A stretch of DNA of 64,000 bases from Peribacillus frigoritolerans (GCF_004358755.1 NZ_SMZY01000003.1:62001-126000); one strand, 5' to 3'; positions 7,584 through 14,020 are shown, counted from the stretch's first letter. Translations and numbers: made by a program. The notes: generated from the letters alone by a model not told the origin.

Positions 7584-7614
7584 TTGTTCCAGATAAGCCC
7601 CCTTTACAGAAGAT
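7584..7614 (+). repeat. 31-bp variant of the palindromic site
   Basis: Left arm TTGTTCCA, spacer GATAAG, core CCCCC, spacer TTTA, right arm CAGAAGAT; one base shorter than the standard unit. It abuts the stop codon of the next minus-strand gene. Confidence 0.65.
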
Positions 7615-7937
7615 TAATGCGTTAGGTTTTTACGTCGTATATAAAAGGTGATTGGGTTAACAAATCCGAGGATTAAAATTACCAAGAACATATAGGTAGT
7701 AACTACATCTCCTCCTAAACCAAGTTCATCTACAATTATTCCGTCGTAGTAAAGCAATTGTGCAGATGCAATTACCGTTACTATTGATAATCCCACCACA
7801 GTTGGACCATTAGCCAGCCTTATTTTAGGAAAAATGATGATCAAAAACATAAGCAAAGCCGTAATAATAAACGTGACAAAGATAGGCCTTAATAACGTGA
7901 ATGTTCCTAAGGTTTCAAATGAATCGTATGTAGGCAT
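7614..7937 (-). CDS. Three-helix membrane protein, unknown
   Basis: 107 residues starting MPTYDSFETLGTF. Hydrophobic helices are at about residues 20-38, 48-65 and 80-98, with a basic tail IRRKNLTH. ATG 7937 has GGAGGTG four bases upstream; a TTG at 7949 overlaps that site. The stop falls next to the palindromic site. Family not recognised. Confidence 0.62.
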   Translation of the reverse strand: MPTYDSFETLGTFTLLRPIFVTFIITALLMFLIIIFPKIRLANGPTVVGLSIVTVIASAQLLYYDGIIVDELGLGGDVVTTYMFLVILILGFVNPITFYIRRKNLTH

Positions 7938-7955
7938 AAACACCTCCAAAATTTC

Positions 7956-8080
7956 TTATTCCACAATCCTGCCCGATTGCTTAATACCAATTATTTCAAA
8001 ATCAGATGATTAACTCAATCTTTTATTCCATTAAAAAGGACACTTAACTTATTACAGATAAGCGCCCTTTAGTTGAATAC
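7956..8080 (+). repeat. Long-form pair of 32-bp sites (7956-7987 and 8049-8080)
   Basis: Left arm TTATTCCA with core TGCCC and spacer GATTG. The right copy has arms TTATTACA and TTGAATAC, core CGCCC, spacer TTTAG. It is near-identical to 4802-4927 along its whole length, including the linker. The right spacer of the second site has changed class (TTTAG here, GATTA there). Confidence 0.87.
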
Positions 8081-8147
8081 CAGTATGGACTATAAAAAGG
8101 AAGAAAAATCACCATAAACCCTTTAGTGATAAGGTGTTTAGAAACTC

Positions 8148-8203
8148 ACGGTTTTCCGAACAAAAACTTAGAGTTTGTTTTCCGCAAAAAGATACCTGAA
8201 CCC
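8148..8203 (+). repeat. 56-bp direct repeat, copy A
   Basis: Matches 9913-9968 at 49 of 56 positions without gaps. It is distinct from the 32-bp sites and brackets two genes (8554-9597). Confidence 0.85.
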
Positions 8204-8518
8204 TAATAGTACTTAGTGGACATCAGTAGTTCCCAACCTCTTAGATTATGGCGAGAAATTTTAATGGAAAGGGGTAATTTTACACTTTTTGGTCATTTCA
8301 AAGTCATTTTGAATGTCAATGTCCGCTAATGCTTATTGCGTCTTTTGGTTCCACCATTGCTACACAGACTCCTAACTTTGCTAGAACCTTCTCAACATTG
8401 TCAACTTGAAATGGGCTAAATGACTATATCCTTGTTGATTTACATTAGATGTGTTACCTCTGGAATCTGTAGATATTCAGAATATAAAAATGAAAAATAA
8501 TATCTGCTATAAAGGTAA

Positions 8519-8543
8519 AAAGGCTACCATTATGGCAGCCTTA
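8519..8543 (-). terminator. Terminator after the 8554 gene
   Basis: On the minus strand AAGGCTGCCAT pairs with ATGGTAGCCTT, with one mismatch pair, followed by a T run. Confidence 0.7.
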
Positions 8544-8553
8544 ATCAGTAAGA

Positions 8554-8814
8554 TTATTTTTTTAAGATGTGATTAACTGAAACTGCAATTAAGCTAATAT
8601 TTAATAATCCAATTAATAGACAGAAACTATGGACTGTATCAACTTCAATGGATTGTGCAATCCAATAAGCTGCATCTTCATTTAAAAATTCAACTTTGGA
8701 ATTTAATAAATAATTACCAATTGAAGAGGAGGATAATAGGATTATTAAGATAAGACTCAAAGAAATTGCATTGTAAATGACTAGATTTTTTACTGTAGTA
8801 TAAGCATTATTCAT
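8554..8814 (-). CDS. 86-residue two-helix membrane protein, partner of a secreted protein
   Basis: Helix 1 (NAISLSLILIILLSSSSIG) and helix 2 (VHSFCLLIGLLNISLIAVSV) flank an acidic ~25-residue loop. AGGTGG lies about seven bases before the ATG. It is read with the secreted-protein gene upstream (gap 21 bases), ahead of a terminator, so the two form a small operon inside the 56-bp direct repeats. An immunity or anchoring role for the secreted partner is only a guess. Confidence 0.6.
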   Translation of the reverse strand: MNNAYTTVKNLVIYNAISLSLILIILLSSSSIGNYLLNSKVEFLNEDAAYWIAQSIEVDTVHSFCLLIGLLNISLIAVSVNHILKK

Positions 8815-8835
8815 AATGAAACCACCTATTTTGTT

Positions 8836-9597
8836 TTATTTGTAATAATGCTTATATTGTATATCAATACCGATTGGTTTGTAAGCATAAGCTATACCTT
8901 TATAATCATAACGGTATAAAATATTATTTTTTTCGTGAACTTTCATTGTGTACTTTTTGTAAATTGGGTGACCTGTAACTTCTGCTTTAGAAACAGCTTT
9001 TCCTTTATGAGTTTTAGGTACTGTATAAGTTCCTGTAGAAGAAACTGAATAAGTTTTCCCAATCGTAAAATTAATATTAGCAGAAAGATCACTAAAAGAT
9101 GCCCCGTATGTTTTTGAAACTGTTGCTGTTGTCATTTTCGTGAAATTCAAACCAATTGTGATTCCAGGTTGTCCACTCGTTTTCCATAAAGTTTTCGTTC
9201 CAACAGTCTCTTTAATATATTTAACATCAGTTGTTTTATGTTTTGGCCCAGGCATAACTACCATAGATGGTGTTATAAGATTATCATTTGTTTGATCTGT
9301 GACAGTTAGTATTGGTTTTACCGGTGTTGTTGGTGTATCTCTGAGACTATTCAAGTAATCGATCGTGCTTTGAGTATTGTTATCATCAATATCATCGAAA
9401 TATATTGTTGTAGTTTCGATATCGTAATCGATACCTTCAATTAAATTAGAATCGTCAACAGGATTATCTACAAATTCACCTATTTCAATTAAATCTTCAT
9501 CAATTTCTCTTTCATCTGCAAAACTTACATTTGCAGGTGTAAAGATATACATAGTAATTACAGTTAATGCAGCTAGAAACAATTTCAACGTTTTAAT
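8836..9597 (-). CDS. Secreted protein of unknown function, possible ATT start
   Basis: ~253 residues. The N-terminus is a signal peptide (LKLFLAALTVITMYIFTPA) with probable cleavage after VSFA. A strongly acidic segment rich in D/E/I follows (residues ~28-80), then a Thr/Ser/Gly-rich beta-type domain (YGASFSDLSANINFTIG, SVSSTGTYTVPK) and a Tyr/Lys-rich end. The annotated start uses ATT at 9597, which has AGGAG five bases upstream and gives MKTLKLF. The first conventional start, TTG at 9588, is 14 bases from that site. No family recognised. The charge pattern fits an exported binding or antibacterial-type protein, unproven. Confidence 0.65.
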   Translation of the reverse strand: MKTLKLFLAALTVITMYIFTPANVSFADEREIDEDLIEIGEFVDNPVDDSNLIEGIDYDIETTTIYFDDIDDNNTQSTIDYLNSLRDTPTTPVKPILTVTDQTNDNLITPSMVVMPGPKHKTTDVKYIKETVGTKTLWKTSGQPGITIGLNFTKMTTATVSKTYGASFSDLSANINFTIGKTYSVSSTGTYTVPKTHKGKAVSKAEVTGHPIYKKYTMKVHEKNNILYRYDYKGIAYAYKPIGIDIQYKHYYK

Positions 9598-9912
9598 AAG
9601 CTCTCCTACTTTCGTATATATTTATAGCATACAACTATAGACTCAAAAAGTAATAAACTTTGTTGTTTTCAATCCTCCTCTTTCTTTGAGCCTATTAAAT
9701 TAGTCATAGATATAATAAAGACGTCGGTATTTTCTAATAGTTTCAAAAATTACTATTTTTTATGAAAAAAATTTAGTTAGTAAATCAAAAGAAGTTTTTA
9801 AGTGGATGTACTGAAGAAGCCGTTGAGTATTGTTAGGGATACAGACAGCAAAACGGATAAAATTGTTCGTTAAGGTTGAAAGCCTTTAAATAAAAGGAAT
9901 GTTCCAATAATG

Positions 9913-9968
9913 ACGGTTTTCTGAACAAAATCTTAGCGTATGTTTTCCGTGAAAAGATACCGGAACCC
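9913..9968 (+). repeat. 56-bp direct repeat, copy B
   Basis: Second copy of the element at 8148-8203 (49/56 identical, same orientation). The 9598-10280 gap around it otherwise contains only AT-rich leader sequence and 32-bp sites. Confidence 0.85.
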
Positions 9969-10196
9969 CATCTGCCCGTTAAAGTAGATAATGTAAATAT
10001 CAAAGTAATTGAATAACTTGACTAGCAATTAAAGTTATTCATCTTTATTATCATTCAACAAAAATCGTTCGAAAAAGTTATACTTTTACGAACTGAGAGA
10101 TAAGAGAAAGTTATGCACCATTACAGGAATGCTGCCCTTTACTTCAATAAGAAGAAACGACACTTTGTTAAACATTCGCCCCCTATAATTGAAGAA
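9959..10196 (+). repeat. 32-bp sites upstream of the plus-strand cassette (9959-9990 weak; 10119-10150; 10165-10196)
   Basis: The 10165 copy is strong: arms TTGTTAAA and TTGAAGAA, spacers CATTCG and TATAA, core CCCCC. The 10119 copy has core TGCCC and right arm TTCAATAA. These two are 46 bases apart start-to-start. The 9959 copy (core TGCCC, right arm AGTAGATA) overlaps the end of the 56-bp repeat. Confidence 0.7.
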
Positions 10197-10229
10197 GGCC
10201 ACCTTATTCAATTATAGATATCCATTTTT

Positions 10230-10257
10230 TTGAATTATAAGGTAAAATGTATATATG
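10230..10257 (+). promoter_or_regulatory. Sigma-A-type promoter of the plus-strand cassette
   Basis: TTGAAT and TATATG separated by 16 bases, ending about 23 bases before the gene. It is the only cassette with an evident private promoter and terminator, as expected for a gene opposed to the array direction. Confidence 0.55.
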
Positions 10258-10280
10258 TTCAATTTGAAAGGGTGTTGTAG

Positions 10281-10685
10281 TTGATTAAATATACTTATAT
10301 TTTTAGAAAGTGGTTAGCGGTCTTCATTGCATCTTTCTTATTTACAAGCTTTTTGTTGACTGGAGGATTTACTTTCTTCGAATTGAATATGGACAATTTT
10401 TTATGGTTTAATATTATCTTTTATATAAGTACAATCGGATGCTTTGCTTACGGATTCCCAATTTCAATAACAGCAGAATTTCTGACTAAAAAGATTACAT
10501 CGAATTCCTTGAGGGCATTTGCTTCAGGTTTGATTCATTTGTCGGGAGGATTGTTGTTCTATATAATCAGTAAAGATTTTTATATATTTGCTTTCATATG
10601 TTCAGTAATATTTTTTCTAACAGATGAAGGTCTAAGGTTACTTAACCAAAGGGTATTTTACCCTTGTTTAAAAGATTGGAACTAA
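10281..10685 (+). CDS. Four-helix membrane protein on the opposite strand to the array
   Basis: 134 residues from a TTG start with AAAGGG eight bases upstream. Helices are at about residues 10-30, 40-58, 80-96 and 100-115. The C-terminus (LLNQRVFYPCLKDWN) is polar. No family recognised. It is the only plus-strand gene in the island and has its own promoter and terminator. The flanking palindromic sites keep the common orientation, so the gene is reversed relative to its sites. Confidence 0.65.
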   Translation: MIKYTYIFRKWLAVFIASFLFTSFLLTGGFTFFELNMDNFLWFNIIFYISTIGCFAYGFPISITAEFLTKKITSNSLRAFASGLIHLSGGLLFYIISKDFYIFAFICSVIFFLTDEGLRLLNQRVFYPCLKDWN

Positions 10686-10704
10686 TGTTAGTTTCAAAAA
10701 GACA

Positions 10705-10738
10705 AAAGGGAGCTCCTAATTTTCAGGAGTTCCCTTAT
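10705..10738 (+). terminator. Terminator of the plus-strand cassette
   Basis: GGGAGCTCCT pairs with AGGAGTTCCC (one G-T pair) around a 7-base loop. Confidence 0.8.
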
Positions 10739-10765
10739 TACATTAAAGCCCCTTTAATTGAGTAA
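10735..10765 (+). repeat. 31-bp palindromic site
   Basis: Arms TTATTACA and TTGAGTAA; inner dyad ATTAAAG-CC-CCTTTAAT is fully matched (TTAAAG class on both sides). The core has one C fewer than usual. It encodes the last codons and stop of the minus-strand frameshifted gene. Confidence 0.8.
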
Positions 10766-10916
10766 GAAATTTATTATCCACTGAACTATATAAGCTAATA
10801 TTGAAATAAGAATTATATCAAGAACTACCCATTTTTTCGCGCCTTATAGTTCGAATCCATAAAATACCTAATAGCGTAAAATACCGTGAAAATGGCGAGT
10901 AATTCAAAATATTCAA
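10754..10916 (-). pseudogene. Frameshifted ~53-residue membrane mini-protein
   Basis: From TTG 10916 (GGGGAG nine bases upstream) the frame reads MNILNYSPFSRYFTLLGILW then IRTIRREK and soon stops. Removing one A from a six-A run restores a continuation WVVLDIILISILAYIVQW and INFLLN, ending at a TAA inside the palindromic site. The rebuilt product has two hydrophobic helices and the size of the other mini-proteins here. A sequencing error or slippage is also possible. Confidence 0.6.
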
Positions 10917-10933
10917 GTCAATATTCTCCCCTT

Positions 10934-11040
10934 TTGTTCAAGAAAAGCCCCCTTTAATGGAATAACTACAATATGGCCTCATTCCTAAAATTGCTCAACT
11001 CACAATTCTTCTTGAACTAACGCACCCCGATAGTGAAAGA
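10934..11040 (+). repeat. Two 32-bp sites (10934-10965 and 11009-11040)
   Basis: First: arms TTGTTCAA and TGGAATAA, spacers GAAAAG and TTTAA, core CCCCC. Second: arm TTCTTGAA, core CACCCC, right arm GTGAAAGA. Start-to-start spacing is 75 bases. Confidence 0.75.
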
Positions 11041-11076
11041 AAAAAAGGCATTAATCCTTAGCAAAACTTCAATGCT

Positions 11077-11457
11077 TTATTCTTTTTTTTTCCAAGACAT
11101 TAAATCAGAAAATGCCAATCCAAATGATACACCCAAGGGAATACCTAAATCCCAAACATCCATTTCTGAACGTCTAAAAAAATAATAAAGAAGATAGTGC
11201 AAAGCACTTAAAGAAATAAACCAAATAATAAACGTAAAAAACCTTTTTCTTATTTGAATGCAATTTAACTTACTTGTATTCGCAATAACTAAAAAGAGGG
11301 AGAACAAACCATATAGAAGAAGATAAATTATATATCCTATAATAAATTTAAGAGATAGCGAAGTATCAATCTCCTTATATAATATAAATATCGTAAGTAT
11401 GGTTCCTGCCAAAAATACAATAAACAAAATTAAGTTTAACGAAATATATTTCTTCAT
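11077..11457 (-). CDS. Four-helix membrane protein, unknown
   Basis: 126 residues with AAGGGG about seven bases before the ATG. Helices are around residues 5-25, 38-60, 72-92 and 103-117. A basic IQIRKRFF stretch before helix 3 suggests a cytoplasmic loop, and the tail MSWKKKE is basic. I do not recognise the family. It is a cassette flanked by palindromic sites on both sides. Confidence 0.65.
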   Translation of the reverse strand: MKKYISLNLILFIVFLAGTILTIFILYKEIDTSLSLKFIIGYIIYLLLYGLFSLFLVIANTSKLNCIQIRKRFFTFIIWFISLSALHYLLYYFFRRSEMDVWDLGIPLGVSFGLAFSDLMSWKKKE

Positions 11458-11538
11458 CTTTTACCCCTTACCTGACAAGTCTAGATACCTTTTGATTATC
11501 TCAAAATATCAGAATTCAGGGTATTGGTAACTAATTCC

Positions 11539-11616
11539 TTTTCCATCTAACCTGCCCTTTACTTCAATAAGAAGAGGCGACACTTTGTTAATCAATCGCC
11601 CCCGATTGTTGAATAT
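11539..11616 (+). repeat. Pair of 32-bp sites (11539-11570 and 11585-11616)
   Basis: Left: arms TTTTCCAT and TTCAATAA, core TGCCC, spacer TTTAC. Right: arms TTGTTAAT and TTGAATAT, spacers CAATCG and GATTG around CCCCC. Start-to-start spacing is 46 bases. The block is closely similar to 10119-10196, but the right-hand spacer of the second site differs (GATTG versus TATAA). Confidence 0.85.
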
Positions 11617-11702
11617 ATCATATTAATAAATATTGTCCTATTTTACTTTTTTGCACCATAGAAACACCACACGCTAACGAGTACGTCAAGGCAGTCATTA
11701 GC

Positions 11703-12371
11703 TTATTTTATTGTTTTTTCATATAGTGTCCCATCTGTATCTCTAATTTCGATTTCAGACTTTAATCGATCCAATCCAATAACAATCGTTGGATTTTTTT
11801 CAGGCGATTTATTGTAGAAACTTCTCACATATATTACTGTCTTTCCATTAATCTCATCCACATCTAAAACTTCTATGTTATCTCCTGACATTTCTTCACC
11901 AAGAGAAAGAATGATCGCTTTATCATCTTCATTTATATTAAAAATCTTATAGCCTCTAATATCTGAATTATTTTGAACTTCGTTTAAATATGCATCAATT
12001 TCATCTCCAGCTGCTGCATCTCTGTTTGTTTTCTTTATTATCCAATAATCAGTTTTATTTAAAGCGGAAAAAGTAAAAGCACCAGCGACAAATAAAACAA
12101 TAATGGTAAAAATAAATTTTCTCGATAAAGGTTTTTTACCTAATACTATTATTAAAACAGGAATTGTAAATATCCCTATACTCAATAATATAAATGGCAT
12201 CCCTTTAAAACCACTCATTACAGAGCTTCCAACAGCTGCTAGCATCCCGATAATAGCCACGATTGATATTCTCTTTTTATAATTCATTTCTTTCGAGAAA
12301 AAATGTGTGAGTGCATAAAATCCAATCCCTGTTAATAACCCTACAAGATACATAATTATAAATATATTCAT
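11703..12371 (-). CDS. Membrane protein with extracytoplasmic C-terminal domain, unknown
   Basis: 222 residues. Four N-terminal hydrophobic segments (within residues 1-110) are followed by a soluble C-terminal domain of about 110 residues containing AAAGDEIDAYLNEVQNNSD and DVDEINGKTVIYVRSF. ATG 12371 has AGGAGG nine bases upstream; an ATG three codons earlier abuts that site. It is the largest membrane cassette and the rightmost gene of the array. No family recognised. Confidence 0.65.
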   Translation of the reverse strand: MNIFIIMYLVGLLTGIGFYALTHFFSKEMNYKKRISIVAIIGMLAAVGSSVMSGFKGMPFILLSIGIFTIPVLIIVLGKKPLSRKFIFTIIVLFVAGAFTFSALNKTDYWIIKKTNRDAAAGDEIDAYLNEVQNNSDIRGYKIFNINEDDKAIILSLGEEMSGDNIEVLDVDEINGKTVIYVRSFYNKSPEKNPTIVIGLDRLKSEIEIRDTDGTLYEKTIK

Positions 12372-12405
12372 AACTTCCATCCTCCTAGTAACTCAAAACG
12401 GGGTC

Positions 12406-12437
12406 TTATTCCACAATCCTGCCCTTTAATGGAATAA
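12406..12437 (+). repeat. 32-bp palindromic site (rightmost copy)
   Basis: Arms TTATTCCA and TGGAATAA are perfectly complementary. The middle is CAATCC, TGCCC, TTTAA, so the left spacer is of the CAATCG class and the right of the TTTAA class: a hybrid site. Between here and the right terminal repeat I see no gene. Confidence 0.85.
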
Positions 12438-12584
12438 CTAATATTTCCAGTTTATCATATATACTGCTCTCAGTTTCTTTTTTTGTGTGCCTTAAAGTGT
12501 ATAAGAAATCGCATCACAAATTTTGAGGAACAGAAAGTTCTGTCAACTACATTATAGGGTACATTTTGTATTACAAATTATGAA

Positions 12585-12658
12585 GATTTATCGGCAAAAA
12601 CGCCGGTAAATCAAGAAAAAAGGAGTTACAAAATCAATACGATTTGGCACTCCTTTTG
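12585..12658 (-). terminator. Two hairpins downstream of doxX
   Basis: GATTTATCGG/CCGGTAAATC forms one stem (12585-12612). AAAAGGAGT/ACTCCTTTT (12617-12657) forms another, with a T run in the minus direction. They probably end the doxX transcript and mirror the terminator at the left end of the island. Confidence 0.7.
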
Positions 12659-12672
12659 ATGTGTAATTTTTA

Positions 12673-12719
12673 GTTTTGTACTCGAAAACAGAACCCGTTA
12701 TGCAGCACGTCTTTTTTTT
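12673..12719 (-). repeat. Right terminal inverted repeat of the accessory island
   Basis: Inverted partner of 2742-2787, overlapping the doxX stop codon at its outer edge. Shared blocks read, on the minus strand, AAAAAAGACGTGC, TAACGGGTTCTGTTTT and GAGTAC. Confidence 0.85.
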
Positions 12720-13107
12720 AGTCTTTATTTTTAAACATGAGCTGCTCCATCGAAAGAAATTTACTGCCGCTCAAAACAAGAAAGGCTGACATTGCCAGCA
12801 GGGCCGCATCCAATTCGTATCCGCCGATAAATTCACTGCCAAGTTTAGCTGTAAAGATGGCTCCGAGCATAATAAGCCCTAAAAGAGCAGCAACAATCCT
12901 GGTGCCAAGACCAAGTATTAAGAGGATTCCTCCCGCAGCCTCTATTACGGCTATAGGATAAGCAAGAAAACCAGGAATTCCTATACTGTCGAAAAATCCT
13001 GCTGTATGTTCTATTCCTCCCTGAAATTTCGCTAACCCGTGCACGAAAAAAATAAATCCTAAAGCGATGCGGACAATCAGTCCGCCAAGTTCTGCATTCA
13101 TTTTCAT
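12718..13107 (-). CDS. DoxX family membrane protein
   Basis: 129 residues, four membrane helices. Signature segments are RIALGFIFFVHGLAKFQGG at the N-terminus, then AYPIAVIEAAGGILLILGLG and an acidic GGYELDAALLAMSAF in helix 4. DoxX-type proteins are linked to quinone/redox balance and thiol stress. The ATG at 13107 is preferred (AAGGAG 11 bases upstream; GTG 13119 is too close). A BlaI-like dyad lies about 30 bases upstream, so it is probably controlled by the adjacent BlaI homologue. Confidence 0.85.
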   Translation of the reverse strand: MKMNAELGGLIVRIALGFIFFVHGLAKFQGGIEHTAGFFDSIGIPGFLAYPIAVIEAAGGILLILGLGTRIVAALLGLIMLGAIFTAKLGSEFIGGYELDAALLAMSAFLVLSGSKFLSMEQLMFKNKD

Positions 13108-13135
13108 TTGTAAAAACACTCCTTTATTATTTTAT

Positions 13136-13150
13136 ACTACATGACGTAGT
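13136..13150 (-). promoter_or_regulatory. BlaI/CopY-like operator upstream of doxX
   Basis: Dyad ACTAC-ATGAC-GTAGT located between the M56 gene and doxX. It shares the TAC/GTA half-sites of the operator in front of the blaI homologue. Confidence 0.6.
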
Positions 13151-13167
13151 GTTAATCCTTAAAATTT

Positions 13168-14019
13168 TTAGGACAGCTCAATCAAAAACATCGAGAGCAG
13201 CATTAAGAAAACCAGCATAGAGACCGCGGCTTTTTTTAGCGGAAAATCGAATGGCGTCTCTGCGAATGGATCAAGAATTTTTTGGATTCTGAGATTTATT
13301 GCCGTGTCAGCAAATGGGGCATACGAGAATGATAATAGCTTCTTTTTTTGATTTGTTTTCAAGATTTTGAGCAGCGCACTTCCTAAATCTGCCGAAGACT
13401 GCAGGCTGCTGATGGCATAATGATCTGCCAGCACTTCCCGGATGGTTCTGTATTTTTGGTAAAACCAGCTGAGAATTGGAATATACCACATCACCGATGA
13501 GCACACGGATAAAATAAACAGCTTCAGAGGATCCCTATTTTTTTGATGATAAATTTCATGAAAAACAACGGCCTGTCTTTCTCCTTCATCGAGCAAATTC
13601 AAAAGTCCGGCAGAGAGAATGATTTTCGGACGAAAAAACCCCATCGTCAAAGAAAGAACAGCATCCTCGTCTATCACCTGGATGGTCTCTTTTGGCAATG
13701 AGAATTGCCGATTGTATTGAGCCGTTAAAGCTGCGTTCATCCTTTTAGCCATTTTTTTATGAATAGTATGAGAAAGATAAAGCTGTTTCACAATCTTGTA
13801 GACTGTCATGGAGACGGTCGCATAAATAATCACTTCCAGTAAATACTCAAGCGACGTAAACCCCAGGGATTGAAGAGCTGTGCTGCACAATTGAATCAGG
13901 TTAAACTCAATCGGAAGGCCAAGCAATTTGCGAAAAAGATAAATTGTCATCTGAATAAGCAGGACCATTGAGACGGACACACAAGCTAAAAATACTTGTT
14001 TTGATCTTTTTTCCCACAT
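13168..14019 (-). CDS. BlaR1/MecR1-type M56 family metallopeptidase
   Basis: 283 residues. Four membrane helices surround a cytoplasmic zinc protease domain with the HExxH-type motif VVFHEIYHQKNRD and a second helix VLADHYAISSL supplying the third ligand. The C-terminal penicillin-sensor domain of true BlaR1 is missing, so the inducer is unknown. The gene lies one base downstream of the BlaI-type repressor gene, the classic regulatory pair in which the protease relieves repression. No beta-lactamase gene is nearby; doxX looks like the target. Confidence 0.85.
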   Translation of the reverse strand: MWEKRSKQVFLACVSVSMVLLIQMTIYLFRKLLGLPIEFNLIQLCSTALQSLGFTSLEYLLEVIIYATVSMTVYKIVKQLYLSHTIHKKMAKRMNAALTAQYNRQFSLPKETIQVIDEDAVLSLTMGFFRPKIILSAGLLNLLDEGERQAVVFHEIYHQKNRDPLKLFILSVCSSVMWYIPILSWFYQKYRTIREVLADHYAISSLQSSADLGSALLKILKTNQKKKLLSFSYAPFADTAINLRIQKILDPFAETPFDFPLKKAAVSMLVFLMLLSMFLIELS

Positions 14020-14020
14020 T

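Larger units (their letters stand above)
8081..8553. other. Gene-poor stretch with a possible gene remnant
   Basis: No convincing complete gene. On the minus strand, 8316-8411 reads open for 31 codons to a TGA with protein-like sequence (VDNVEKVLAKLGVCVAMVEP) but no start or binding site, consistent with a decayed cassette. The segment also holds the first copy of a 56-bp direct repeat (8148-8203). Confidence 0.45.
2742..12719. mobile_element. Candidate gene-cassette island with terminal inverted repeats and 32-bp palindromic sites
   Basis: About 10 kb of visibly more AT-rich DNA sits between two convergent flanking genes (RsbR-type and doxX) and is bounded by inverted ~46-bp repeats. Inside are about 16 small genes, all but one on the minus strand. 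They are separated by at least 25 copies of a 32-bp imperfect palindrome, all in the same orientation, alone or in pairs. No transposase, integrase or resolvase gene is visible. The layout, not the sequence, resembles an integron cassette array. Mobility and recombination are inferred from structure only. Confidence 0.55.

Noticed and set aside
8836-9597. Bacteriocin or toxin with immunity protein
   Set aside because: The pairing of a secreted and a membrane protein is suggestive, but there is no leader, processing site or recognised toxin domain, so I did not annotate a function.
2897-12437. Palindromic sites as ordinary Rho-independent terminators
   Set aside because: They lack a GC-rich stem followed by a T run; conserved features are the A/T-rich arms and the unpaired C-core, and several lie inside coding ends. 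A role in RNA processing is not excluded.
2742-12719. CRISPR array
   Set aside because: The repeats are spaced by whole genes or irregular gaps rather than uniform 30-40 bp spacers, they vary in sequence, and no cas gene is present.
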